NCBI RefSeq assembly: GCF_025699485.1
Contig: NZ_JANUXN010000023.1
Coordinates: 1 to 55,140, forward strand
From: Thauera carbonicopians
GTDB lineage: Bacteria; Pseudomonadota; Gammaproteobacteria; Burkholderiales; Rhodocyclaceae
DNA length: 55,140 nucleotides
Direction: 5' to 3'
In this document: positions 28,864-37,422 of the stretch, piece after piece
How positions within the stretch are numbered: the first letter of the stretch is position 1
Layout: the number at the start of each line of letters is the position of its first letter
Position numbers and translations under genes: made by a program
Notes under the pieces: generated by a model
The model's input: the letters and a program-made list of their open reading frames with translations, nothing else
Databases searched by the model: none
What the model was told of the DNA's origin: nothing

Positions 28864-30099
28864 ATGACCAGTACCGCCAGTAACGCAATCGACGCCCCTG
28901 CGGGCGACATCGAAACCCCCAACGAAACGTCAACGCAGCCCTCCTCCTGGGGCGGCGTCTTCGCCCTGTCGATCTGCGCCTTCGCTCTGATTGCCTCCGA
29001 GTTCCTGCCCGTCAGCCTGCTGACGCCCATCGCCGGCGATCTCGGCATCACCGAAGGCATGGCAGGCCAGGGCATCGCCATCTCCGGCGCCTTCGCCGTA
29101 CTGACCAGTCTGTTCATTTCCGCGCTGGCCGGCAGCCTGAACCGCAAGACCCTGCTGCTGGGCCTGACCGCAGCGATGGGCGTATCCGGCGCCATCGTCG
29201 CATTGGCGCCGAACTACTTCACCTACATGCTGGGCCGCGCGCTGATCGGCGTGGTCGTCGGCGGTTTCTGGTCGATGTCGGCGGCCACCGCCATGCGACT
29301 GGTACCGATCCAGCAGGTGCCGCGCGCGCTGGCGGTGATCAATGGCGGCAATGCGCTGGCCACGGTGGTGGCCGCGCCGCTGGGCGCCTGGCTCGGCACC
29401 GTCATCGGCTGGCGCGGCGCCTTCCTCTGCCTGGTGCCCGTCGCACTGATCGCGCTGGCCTGGCAATGGAAGACGCTGCCATCGATGCAGGCCGCTGCCC
29501 GCATGCCCGGCATCGGCAACGCTTTCAAGGTCTTCACCCTGTTCGGGCACCCTGCCGTAGCCGTGGGCATGCTGGCCAGCAGCCTGTTGTTCATGGGCCA
29601 GTTCTCGCTATTCACCTATATCCGCCCCTTCCTGGAGACGGTCACCGACGTGCACGGCGCGGCGATCTCGCTGGTCCTGCTGGTGATCGGCGCCGCCGGC
29701 TTCATCGGCACCCTGCTGATCGGACGCATCCTGCAATGGGGCTTCTACCGGACGCTGATCGTGATCCCGCTGCTGATGGCGGCGATCGCCGTGGCGCTGG
29801 TCGCTTTCGGTGAGTGGACGGCTGCCGTCGTTGCGCTGCTGGGCATATGGGGGCTGACCGGCACTTCCGCGCCGGTGGGCTGGTGGGCATGGATCGCCAA
29901 GGCGTTCCCGAAGGATGCGGAAGCGGGTGGCGGCCTGTTCGTGGCGGTCGTGCAGATGTCGATCGCGCTGGGCTCGGTGGTCGGCGGCCTGCTGTTCGAC
30001 CACAGCGGCCATCGGAGCACTTTCATCGTGAGCGCTGCGCTGCTGGTGGCTTCCGCCGTACTGACCGTGGCGACCGCGCGCAGGTCCGCGCACCGATGA
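28864..30099 (+). CDS. MFS transporter (NepI-like efflux family)
   Basis: An inner-membrane major facilitator transporter of 411 residues with about 12 helices. FALIASEFLPVSLLTPIAGDLG, the GRALIGVVVGGFWSMSAATAM segment and MRLVPIQQVPRALAVINGGN closely resemble NepI, an inosine/guanosine exporter, and the wider DHA1 drug-efflux group. An acidic N-terminal tail precedes the first helix. It follows the cyclophilin-like lipoprotein by 90 bases and precedes the exported hydrolase, so it is probably under the same LysR control. The substrate is not predictable with confidence. Confidence 0.88.
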   Translation: MTSTASNAIDAPAGDIETPNETSTQPSSWGGVFALSICAFALIASEFLPVSLLTPIAGDLGITEGMAGQGIAISGAFAVLTSLFISALAGSLNRKTLLLGLTAAMGVSGAIVALAPNYFTYMLGRALIGVVVGGFWSMSAATAMRLVPIQQVPRALAVINGGNALATVVAAPLGAWLGTVIGWRGAFLCLVPVALIALAWQWKTLPSMQAAARMPGIGNAFKVFTLFGHPAVAVGMLASSLLFMGQFSLFTYIRPFLETVTDVHGAAISLVLLVIGAAGFIGTLLIGRILQWGFYRTLIVIPLLMAAIAVALVAFGEWTAAVVALLGIWGLTGTSAPVGWWAWIAKAFPKDAEAGGGLFVAVVQMSIALGSVVGGLLFDHSGHRSTFIVSAALLVASAVLTVATARRSAHR

Positions 30100-30165
30100 T
30101 CGCGGGCCAGCCATTTACCGCACGCATACGACCTGATTCCCGCAACTTCGAAGATGGAGAACACC

Positions 30166-31278
30166 ATGAATGAATCCGCCAACAGCGCCACGACCGCCGA
30201 GCAGCCAACCTCCCGCCGGGGCTTCATCAGGAATGCTGCTCTCGCAGGATCGGCCACGCTGCTTGCCGCGCATGCAGGCCTGGCGCAGGCAGCGACCGCT
30301 ACCACCACGGAGGCAAAGAGCATGCAGCTGACACAGGAATGGGACAAGACTTTCCCCAGGAGCGACAAGGTCGAGCACCGAAAAATCACGTTCAGGAACC
30401 GCTACGGCATCACCCTCGCCGCGGACCTCTATCAGCCGAAAAACTCCACCGGCAAGCTGGCGGCGCTTGCCGTCAGCGGCCCCTTCGGCGCGGTGAAGGA
30501 GCAGTCTTCCGGCTTGTATGCGCAGACCATGGCCGAGCGTGGATTCATCGCCCTCGCCTTCGACCCCTCCTATACCGGCGAAAGCGGCGGCGAGCCGCGC
30601 AACGTCGCCTCGCCCGACATCAGCGTCGAGGATTTCAGCGCCGCGGTGGACTTCCTCGGCCTGCAAGCCAATGTCGATCGTGAGCGGATCGGCATCATCG
30701 GCATCTGCGGCTGGGGTGGCATGGCGCTGAGCGCCGCTGCGGTGGACAAGCGCATCAAGGCCGTGGCCGCCAGCACCATGTACGACATGACGCGCGTGAT
30801 GTCCAGGGGCTACAACGACAGCGTGACGCTAGAGCAGCGCACGCAGACGCTGGAACAGCTGAGCCGGCAGCGCTGGAAGGATGCGGAGGCCGGCACGCCC
30901 GCCTACCAGCCGCCCTACAACGAACTGCACGGCGGCGAAGCGCAGTTCCTGGTCGAGTACGCCAACTATTACCGGACGCCGCGCGGCTACCACGCGCGCT
31001 CGGTCAACTCCGGCAACGCCTGGACGATCACCACGCCGCTGCCGTTCATGAACCTGCCGATCCTCAGCTACATCCAGGAGATTTCGCCTCGGCCGATCCT
31101 GCTGGTCCACGGCGAGAAGGCCCACTCGCGCTACTTCAGCGAAACCGCCCATGAAGCGGCGGCAGAGCCGAAGGAACTCGTGATCATCCCGGACGCCGTC
31201 CACGTGGATCTGTACGACCGGATGGACAAGATTCCCTTCGACCGGATGACCGGGTTCTTCAACGAAAACCTGAAGTGA
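30166..31278 (+). CDS. Tat-exported alpha/beta hydrolase (YcjY-like)
   Basis: A predicted periplasmic hydrolase of 370 residues. The ATG at 30166 has GGAG upstream and is preferred to 30154. The N-terminus has a twin-arginine signal (SRRGFIRNAALAGSATLLAA) ending near AQA. The fold shows the YcjY family pattern: FRNRYGITLAADLYQPKN, FGAVKEQSSGLYAQTMAERG, FIALAFDPSYTGESGGEPRN. The nucleophile elbow is GICGWGG, with cysteine 181 in place of serine, and the likely catalytic histidine is H346 in DAVHVDLY. Cysteine at the elbow is normal for this family. Cell location is inferred from the signal alone; the substrate is unknown. Confidence 0.85.
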   Translation: MNESANSATTAEQPTSRRGFIRNAALAGSATLLAAHAGLAQAATATTTEAKSMQLTQEWDKTFPRSDKVEHRKITFRNRYGITLAADLYQPKNSTGKLAALAVSGPFGAVKEQSSGLYAQTMAERGFIALAFDPSYTGESGGEPRNVASPDISVEDFSAAVDFLGLQANVDRERIGIIGICGWGGMALSAAAVDKRIKAVAASTMYDMTRVMSRGYNDSVTLEQRTQTLEQLSRQRWKDAEAGTPAYQPPYNELHGGEAQFLVEYANYYRTPRGYHARSVNSGNAWTITTPLPFMNLPILSYIQEISPRPILLVHGEKAHSRYFSETAHEAAAEPKELVIIPDAVHVDLYDRMDKIPFDRMTGFFNENLK

Positions 31279-31298
31279 GACCGGCACGGAGCGACATC

Positions 31299-31469
31299 AT
31301 GATCAAGGACAAAGTCGTCATCGTCACCGGCGCATCGTCGGGCATCGGCGAAGCCACTGCCAGGCTGCTTGCCAGCCAGGGCGCCAGGGTCGTCGCCTTC
31401 GCCATCGATCAGCCCGGGGATACGACAGTCAACGAGTTTACGGTCGGCCCCGCCAACCAGCCCTGGTGA
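31299..31469 (+). pseudogene. Short-chain dehydrogenase remnant with an internal in-frame deletion
   Basis: A 56-residue frame that begins as a classical SDR (MIKDKVVIVTGASSGIGEAT, then LLASQGARVV) and jumps directly to the C-terminal end of the same family (AFAIDQPGDTTVNEFTVGP, then ANQPW). About 190 central residues, including the catalytic Ser-Tyr-Lys, are missing, yet the frame is kept. The product could at most bind nucleotide poorly. The join lies around residues 33-37. It follows the exported hydrolase by 20 bases, inside the cluster. Confidence 0.8.
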
Positions 31470-31502
31470 GTACATGACAGTGGCTCGAACCTTCATCGCC
31501 GC

Positions 31503-32141
31503 ATGGCCACCATCCTAGCCGTGAATCAGGACGGCTCCGAGCTCCAGACCATCATTCCGCCCGAGGCCGGCTACCTGCCCAACGACCTGGTGTTCGATGC
31601 CGAGGGTGGCTTCTACTTCACCGACTTCAAGGGCACCGCCACCGAGCCCACTGGCGGCGTCCATTACACCTCGCCGGATTTCTCGACGGTCACGCCGGTG
31701 CTGCCGAACCTGGCGATGGCCAACGGCATCGCGCTCAGTCCCGACGGCAAGTCACTGTGGGCAACGGAGTTCGGCCGCAACCTGCTGCACCGCATCCACC
31801 TCGCCGATGCAAACACCATCGCACCGATCGGCTCCGCCATCGCCTATCGCTTCGTCGGCCCTGCGCCGGACTCGATGCGGGTGGACGCCGACGGCAACGT
31901 CTACGTGGCGATCTACGGCCAGGGCCGCGTGCTGGCCTTCAACCGCAACGGCATTCCGATCGGCCAAGTGCTGCTGCCTGGGCGCGATGATGGCCACAAC
32001 CTGGCATCGACCAGCCTGGCGATCGACCCCGGACGCAACGACCTCTACGCCGTCAGCAACGATGGCGACGGCGGACAAGGCGCGACGGTGTTCCACGCCA
32101 AGGTGTTCAGCAAGGGGCTGCCGCCGGTTCGATCGCAGTGA
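31503..32141 (+). pseudogene. N-terminally truncated SMP-30/gluconolactonase-like beta-propeller
   Basis: A 212-residue frame matching the C-terminal two-thirds of the SMP-30/gluconolactonase/LRE family: GYLPNDLVFDAEGGFYFTDF, LPNLAMANGIALSPDG, SMRVDADGNVYVAIYGQGR and STSLAIDPGRNDLYAV. The signal peptide and first propeller blades found in full-length homologues are missing, and no good ribosome site precedes the ATG at 31503. The frame is open back to the stop of the SDR remnant. A truncated gene is more likely than a short functional one; the 5' part was probably lost in the event that shortened the neighbouring SDR. Confidence 0.7.
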
Positions 32142-32229
32142 TTCGCCTTGACAACAGCATGCCGCCGGAAGCCGCGCACCAAATGAGCAGTACTGCATCA
32201 GCTTATCAAGCACATTGGAGAACCGAAAC

Positions 32230-32997
32230 ATGAATCCGACGTATGACTTCAAGGGCCAGGTTGCACTGGTGACCGGCGCAGCCGCGGGAATGGGTTTGGC
32301 CACGGCCCGCGCTTTCGCCCAGAGCGGCGCATCGGTGGTGCTGTCCGATCTGGACGGCGAGCGCGTAGCCCAGGAAGCCGCGAAGATCGTTGCCGATGGC
32401 GGTACCGCCATCGGCATCGCCTGCGACGTCAGCGACGAGGCGCAGGTCGCCGCGCTGGTCGAGAAGACTGTCACGGAGTACGGCCGCCTCGACATGGCCT
32501 TCAACAACGCCGGCGTCATGGCGCAGATCGCGCCGACGGCCGATGCCACCAGCGAGGAATTCGAGCGCGTGATCGGCATCAATCTGCGCGGCGTATGGAA
32601 TTGCATGAAGTACGAACTGCTGCAGATGCAGCGCCAGGGCAGCGGTGCGATCGTCAACAACGCCTCGGTCGGCGCGCTGACCGGCAATCCCGGCATCGGC
32701 GCCTACATTGCCTCCAAGCACGGCGTCGTCGGCCTGGCCCGCACTGCCGGCCTGGAGTACTGCACGCAGGGCATCCGCGTGAACGCGGTCAATCCCGGCA
32801 CCATCGACACCCAGATCGCCCGCGACGTCGTCGGCGGCAGCGAAGAAGCCTTTGCCGAGCTGGAAAAAGGCGCACCCATCGGCCGCGCCGGCCGTCCCGA
32901 GGAAATCGCCTCGGCAGTGCTGTGGCTGTGCAGCCCCGGCGCCAGCTACGTGGTCGGCGAAGCGCTGACCGTGGACGGCGGCCTGACGGTACGTTGA
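32230..32997 (+). CDS. SDR-family NAD(P)-dependent oxidoreductase
   Basis: A cytoplasmic short-chain dehydrogenase of 255 residues. The ATG at 32230 is preceded by GGAG; the in-frame ATG at 32215 is not favoured. The nucleotide-binding motif is TGAAAGMG (residues 16-23), with an aspartate after strand 2 (LSDLDGE) that favours NAD. NNAGV, the catalytic serine in NNASVGA, YIASKHG (YxxxK) and the carboxyl segment VNPGTIDTQI are all intact. The final ALTVDGGLTVR is typical of classical SDRs. It belongs to the oxidoreductase cluster; the substrate is unknown. Confidence 0.92.
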   Translation: MNPTYDFKGQVALVTGAAAGMGLATARAFAQSGASVVLSDLDGERVAQEAAKIVADGGTAIGIACDVSDEAQVAALVEKTVTEYGRLDMAFNNAGVMAQIAPTADATSEEFERVIGINLRGVWNCMKYELLQMQRQGSGAIVNNASVGALTGNPGIGAYIASKHGVVGLARTAGLEYCTQGIRVNAVNPGTIDTQIARDVVGGSEEAFAELEKGAPIGRAGRPEEIASAVLWLCSPGASYVVGEALTVDGGLTVR

Positions 32998-33054
32998 TCC
33001 GCTGGCCGGTCAGTGATCACCCCGGCTGGCGGGCCTCGATCGAGGACATGAAAA

Positions 33055-34230
33055 ATGCTCAAGCAATCCAGTGACATGAATTCCGTTCGCTTCAACCCTG
33101 CAGCCACCGAACACGGAAGGCGGCGCGTGCTGAAAATGGCCGGCGCAGGCGTGGCGGGCATCGCCGCTGCCTCCCTGCTCGGCGCCCTGTCGGCAAGCAG
33201 TGCGCAGGCTGCGACCACAGGCCGCGCCGCGACCGGTGCGAATGGCTACAAGCACCTGGGCCGCACCGGCCTCAGGGTCAGCCGCATCGCGCTGGGCACG
33301 ATGAACTTCGGCGAACTGACCGACGAGGCGAGCAGCTTCAGGATCATGGACGAGGCGCTCGGCGCCGGCATCAACTTCTTCGACACCGCCGACGTCTATG
33401 GCGGCCCGCAGTCGCCCGACATGGAGAAGGGGTACGGCACCTCGGAGGAAATCATCGGCAACTGGCTGGCGAAGGACAAATCGCGCCGTGACCGGATCGT
33501 GCTGGCGACCAAGGTCTATCAGCCGATGGGCACCGGCCCGAACGACAAGTACCTGTCGGCCTACCACATCCGCCGCGCCTGCGAAGCGAGCCTGAAGCGG
33601 CTCAAGACCGATCACATCGACCTGTACCAGATGCACCACGTCGACCGCGCGACGCCATGGGAGGAAATCTGGCAGGCGATGGAACAGTTGATCCGCGAAG
33701 GCAAGATCACCTACGTCGGCAGCAGCAACTTCGCCGCATGGGACATCGCCATGGCGCAGGGCGCGGCGGCCTCGCGCAATCTGCTCGGCCTGGTGTCCGA
33801 GCAGAGCCTCTACAACCTCACCCAGCGCACCATCGAACTGGAAGTGATCCCTGCCCTGCGCCACCTCGGGATCGGCCTGATCCCCTGGAGCCCGATCGGC
33901 ATGGGCCTGCTGGGCGGCGTGCTGGGCAGGATCACCGAAGGCCGCCGCGCGACGCCGGGTCTGCAGGCGCAGATCGAGCGCTTCCGCCCGCAGCTCGAAG
34001 CCTGGGAGGCGCTGTGCCAGGAGCTGGGCGAGGCGCCTGCAGTCGTCGCTCTCGCCTGGGTGATCCACAACCCGGTCGTGACCTCCGCGATCAGCGGTCC
34101 GCGCACCGTCGAGCAGATGCGCGAGAACCTCAAGGCGCTGGAGCTGAAACTTTCCGACGAGGTGCTGGCGAAACTGGACGAGATCTGGCCGGGACCGGGA
34201 GGCGAAGCACCCGAAGCCTACGCCTGGTGA
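33055..34230 (+). CDS. Aldo/keto reductase with a Tat-like signal
   Basis: An aldo/keto reductase of 391 residues. The ATG at 33055 has GAGGA eight bases before it. The first 60 residues form a Tat-like export signal (GRRRVLKMAGAGVAGIAAAS ending near SAQA). The catalytic tetrad is intact: Asp and Tyr in FFDTADVYGG, Lys in VLATKVYQP and His in YQMHHVD. The NADPH-binding segment GPRTVEQMRENLKALEL is present near the C-terminus. It resembles the YajO/potassium-channel-beta group. Export of an NADPH-dependent enzyme is unusual, since the cofactor would have to be loaded before Tat transport. Confidence 0.9.
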   Translation: MLKQSSDMNSVRFNPAATEHGRRRVLKMAGAGVAGIAAASLLGALSASSAQAATTGRAATGANGYKHLGRTGLRVSRIALGTMNFGELTDEASSFRIMDEALGAGINFFDTADVYGGPQSPDMEKGYGTSEEIIGNWLAKDKSRRDRIVLATKVYQPMGTGPNDKYLSAYHIRRACEASLKRLKTDHIDLYQMHHVDRATPWEEIWQAMEQLIREGKITYVGSSNFAAWDIAMAQGAAASRNLLGLVSEQSLYNLTQRTIELEVIPALRHLGIGLIPWSPIGMGLLGGVLGRITEGRRATPGLQAQIERFRPQLEAWEALCQELGEAPAVVALAWVIHNPVVTSAISGPRTVEQMRENLKALELKLSDEVLAKLDEIWPGPGGEAPEAYAW

Positions 34231-34413
34231 GGGCGGCAGCCTGACTCGGCAGACCGTCGATCCCGAACGCAGCGGCCTCCATGCTGTCTCCAATGACGTT
34301 GACGGTGGCCAGGGCCCAATGGTGATCCGCGCCAAGATGTCCAGCAGAGGGTTGCCTCCTGCTTCGGCCCGTCAAGCTGTTGCCCCCCGGCAGCATGATC
34401 GGAGGATACGTCG

Positions 34414-35265
34414 ATGGATCGAAGAAAGTTTCTCGCCGCAGGTGCCGGGCTGGGTTCGGCACTGACTGCCGGATCGCTGCTGTCCGCCATGCCTGTGCAA
34501 GCCCAGATGCCAGCGGCAGGTGCCACGGCCCGCAAGCGCCGCGTCTTCATCACCGGCTCGGCCGACGGCCTGGGCCATGCCGCAGCCAGGACGCTGCTCG
34601 GCGAAGGCCACGACGTCGTCGTGCATGTCCGCTCCCGAGCCAGGCTGACGGCCGTGCAGGAGCTCGTGGATCAGGGTGCTGTCGCCACGATCGGCGATCT
34701 GTCGGATATCGCGCAGATCCACGACCTCGCCGGGCAGGTCAATGCCATCGGCCGGATGGATGCCGTGATCCACAACGCCGGCGTCATCTCCGGTGCGCAT
34801 CTGATGGTGGTCAATGTCGTCGCCCCCTATCTGCTCACTGCCCTGATCCAGCGCCCTCAGCGCCTGATCTACCTCAGCAGCGCGATGCACAAGAGCGGAC
34901 GTGCCAACCTGGACGGTATCGACTGGTCCGGCCAAACCGCCACCGGCAGCTATTCGGACAGCAAGCTCTTCATCACCACGCTGACCGCGGCCGTCGCACG
35001 GCTGTGGCCCGATGTGTACAGCAACGCGGTCAATCCCGGCTGGGTGCCGACCAGGATGGGCGGCCCCAGTGCGCCGGACGACCTGCGGCTGGGCCACCTT
35101 ACCCAGGAATGGCTCGCCACCAGCGACGATCCCGAAGCGCTGACCAGCGGTGGGTACTGGCACCATCAGCGCCGCGAGGAGCCGCATCCAGCAGTCGAGG
35201 ACATCCAGTTTCAGGATCGTCTGCTGGCTGAACTCGAACGCGCCACCGGCACGAAGCTGGCGTGA
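34414..35265 (+). CDS. SDR-family oxidoreductase with a Tat signal
   Basis: A short-chain dehydrogenase of 283 residues with a twin-arginine signal at the very start (MDRRKFLAAGAGLGSALTAG, ending near VQAQ). The Rossmann motif is ITGSADGLG, followed by HNAGV, the catalytic serine in YLSSAMH and the YSDSK active site, so the enzyme looks intact. The region between strands 4 and 5 is shorter than in most SDRs. A preceding 183-base gap holds no gene. A strong terminator follows, so it ends this transcription unit. With the aldo/keto reductase it suggests exported redox enzymes; the substrate is unknown. Confidence 0.88.
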   Translation: MDRRKFLAAGAGLGSALTAGSLLSAMPVQAQMPAAGATARKRRVFITGSADGLGHAAARTLLGEGHDVVVHVRSRARLTAVQELVDQGAVATIGDLSDIAQIHDLAGQVNAIGRMDAVIHNAGVISGAHLMVVNVVAPYLLTALIQRPQRLIYLSSAMHKSGRANLDGIDWSGQTATGSYSDSKLFITTLTAAVARLWPDVYSNAVNPGWVPTRMGGPSAPDDLRLGHLTQEWLATSDDPEALTSGGYWHHQRREEPHPAVEDIQFQDRLLAELERATGTKLA

Positions 35266-35316
35266 CGGTACTCATGAACAAGCTGCTGCTCCCGCTAAGG
35301 CGACAACATGCCCCCT

Positions 35317-35358
35317 GCCCATGGAATACGGCCGATCGTCGTCTTCCATGGGCTTTTT
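35317..35358 (+). terminator. Rho-independent terminator after the oxidoreductase cluster
   Basis: A perfect 10-base stem (GCCCATGGAA at 35317-35326, TTCCATGGGC at 35344-35353) with a 17-base loop is followed at once by five T residues. It lies 52 bases after the SDR stop and just before the arginase-family gene, which therefore needs its own promoter or readthrough. Confidence 0.88.
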
Positions 35359-35374
35359 GCATCGGCAAACCAGA

Positions 35375-36241
35375 ATGAGCACCAAAACACTCAGACTCAA
35401 TTTCCCGCAATGGCAAGGCGGCACCGAACCCGCTTACCGCTTCGGCTCTGAACTGCTGCGCTGGCTGGCGCCCGCGCACGAAGGGCCGGAAGAAACGGTG
35501 GAGGTTCCGGTTGCATTCGGGCAGCCGCTTCAGATCGAACAGGGCATCAAGGCCCGCAGCGCCCTGCTGTCGCAGGCCCGCGCCGCACGTGCGGCCATCG
35601 AGCGGCACCAGCCCGAGCGCATCGTCGTGCTGGGCGGCGACTGCCTCGTCGATCTCGCCCCCATGGCCTACCTGAACCGCATTCACGACGGCAGGCTGGG
35701 CGTGCTGTGGATCGATGCTCACCCCGACGTCATGAGCACCGCCGAGTTCTCTCACGCCCATGCCCACGTCTTGGGCATGCTGCTGGGCCGCGGCGACGAG
35801 GAATTCACTGCCGAAGTCGAGCGCAAGCTGGATCCTGCGCGCGTGATGATCGCCGGCATGAGCGCCTGGACCGAGGCCGAAGGCCGCATTCTCCAGGAGC
35901 TGGGTGTGCGGCATACTCCCGCTGCCGATCTCGCCGACAGCAGCCAGCCGATCCTGGACTGGATCGAGGCCGAAGGCATCACCCACCTGGCCGTGCATTT
36001 CGATCTGGACGTGCTCGACGCCGCCCACTTCTCGCCACTGCTGTTCAACAAGCCCGAGCAGCCGGAAGGCATGTTCGACGGCATCGTCCAGGGCACGATG
36101 CGGCTGGGGCAAGTCATCCGCCTGCTGCAGGACGTCAGCGGCGCCTGTGACGTGGTCGGGCTCGGCACCGCGGAGTTCCTGCCCTGGGACATGCTGCGGC
36201 TCAGGGAGGCGCTGGCCGGTCTGCCGATCATGCGGGGATGA
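35375..36241 (+). CDS. Arginase/ureohydrolase-family protein
   Basis: A 288-residue member of the arginase-deacetylase fold, which hydrolyses guanidino or related C-N bonds at a dinuclear manganese site. The metal motifs are DAHPD (three ligands) and HFDLDVLDAAHF (two ligands). The first motif reads GGDC where arginase has GGDH, so one usual histidine ligand is a cysteine. The start at 35375 gives MSTKTLRLNFPQWQGG, with only 16 bases between the terminator and the ATG. It converges with the serine hydrolase, whose stop is four bases away. Substrate is unknown; true arginase activity is not assured. Confidence 0.85.
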   Translation: MSTKTLRLNFPQWQGGTEPAYRFGSELLRWLAPAHEGPEETVEVPVAFGQPLQIEQGIKARSALLSQARAARAAIERHQPERIVVLGGDCLVDLAPMAYLNRIHDGRLGVLWIDAHPDVMSTAEFSHAHAHVLGMLLGRGDEEFTAEVERKLDPARVMIAGMSAWTEAEGRILQELGVRHTPAADLADSSQPILDWIEAEGITHLAVHFDLDVLDAAHFSPLLFNKPEQPEGMFDGIVQGTMRLGQVIRLLQDVSGACDVVGLGTAEFLPWDMLRLREALAGLPIMRG

Positions 36242-36244
36242 CGG

Positions 36245-37327
36245 CTATCGCCCGTGGGCGGAGCTGGCGGCAATGATCCTGCCCATGAGCCGGTGCAGAT
36301 CGCTGCGATGGCCGCTGCGCGCGGCCGAGGCACTGTCGTCCGAAGTCATCACCACCGTCAGGTTCAGCCGCGGCACGACATAGAGCATCTGCCCGCCGTA
36401 GCCCCAGCCATAACGCACCTGCTCGCCGGCAAATTCGGTCAGGAACCAGCCATAACCGTGGCCGTCGCCCGTCCATGGCGAGCGCGTGCGCTGCTGCCAC
36501 GAAGCGGCGATCCACTCGCGCGGCAGCACGCGCTCGCCCGAACGGGTCACGCCGCCGTTGCAATACAGCTCGCCGAAGGCCAGCAGCGAGCGCGGACTCA
36601 TGGCCATCTCGTTGCCGCCGAGGTGGATGCCTTGCGGATCGCGCGTCCAGGCGGTGATCGCAAACTCTTCGAGCGGTCCCAGCCAGTCGCGCGCCAGTTC
36701 CAGCATCGAACGGCCCGTCCGCCGGCTCAGGATGGCCGACAGCAGGTGCGTGGAGCCGGTGGAATAGATCATCCGCCCGCCGGGCTCGTCCTCGAAAGGC
36801 CGGGCGAGCGCGGCACGCACCCAGTTGCGGCTCGCCACCCAGGGGCCGTACCGGGGGCCGGAAGTCGATCCCAGCCCTGCCTGCATGGACAGCAGGTGGC
36901 CGATCGTCAGCCGCTGCATGCGCGGATCGGGGTCGGCCGGCAGATCGCGTGCGAGCAAGAGCGCCACGGCCTGGTCGGTGCCTTCGAGCACGCCCTTGTC
37001 GATCGCGATGCCGACCAGGGCTGAGATCACCAGCTTGGAGGCCGACTTGATGTTGGTCGATGCCGTGGTGGTGTGGCCCCGGTAGCCGCGCTCGGCCACG
37101 ATCTCGCCCTCGTGGGCGACGACGACGGTCTGCAGCGGTGTCAGCGATTCGGCGTCGTCGAGAATCCCGTCCAGTGCAGCGACGAGGCTGCCCTCGTCCA
37201 CTGCAGCAGGGCTGGCCATGTCGCCCTGGGCACGAACGGTACCGGCAGTCGTTTGAGCCGATGCAAGCGGAGCCACGCAAGCCATCGAAAGCATCTGGAT
37301 GGACAGGGCAATGAACATGGACCGCAC
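36245..37327 (-). CDS. Serine hydrolase of the beta-lactamase/class C family
   Basis: An exported protein of 360 residues with a Sec signal peptide ending at PLASAQ. The SxxK nucleophile motif is NIKSASKLV near residue 94. The second motif is YSTGS, so the usual YxN asparagine is a threonine, and a GWGYGGQ stretch occupies the third (KTG-like) position. GYGWFLTEF and LYCNGG are typical of the broad beta-lactamase-related (esterase/peptidase) group rather than of true AmpC enzymes. The start is a GTG with GAGG upstream; ATG at 37318 is possible. Resistance function should not be assumed. Confidence 0.87.
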   Translation of the reverse strand: MRSMFIALSIQMLSMACVAPLASAQTTAGTVRAQGDMASPAAVDEGSLVAALDGILDDAESLTPLQTVVVAHEGEIVAERGYRGHTTTASTNIKSASKLVISALVGIAIDKGVLEGTDQAVALLLARDLPADPDPRMQRLTIGHLLSMQAGLGSTSGPRYGPWVASRNWVRAALARPFEDEPGGRMIYSTGSTHLLSAILSRRTGRSMLELARDWLGPLEEFAITAWTRDPQGIHLGGNEMAMSPRSLLAFGELYCNGGVTRSGERVLPREWIAASWQQRTRSPWTGDGHGYGWFLTEFAGEQVRYGWGYGGQMLYVVPRLNLTVVMTSDDSASAARSGHRSDLHRLMGRIIAASSAHGR

Positions 37328-37422
37328 TGACGACCTCTTTCCTGTGAGCCGCCGACGCCGGCGTGCCGAGGAAGGACCACGGCGCTCGGCAGGGGTTCAA
37401 GCGGCGCTGCGGCCGCCCCGCT

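Noticed and set aside
36245-37327. Calling the serine hydrolase an AmpC-type resistance beta-lactamase
   Set aside because: The YxN asparagine is replaced and the KTG motif is absent; the broad esterase/peptidase family is the safer call.
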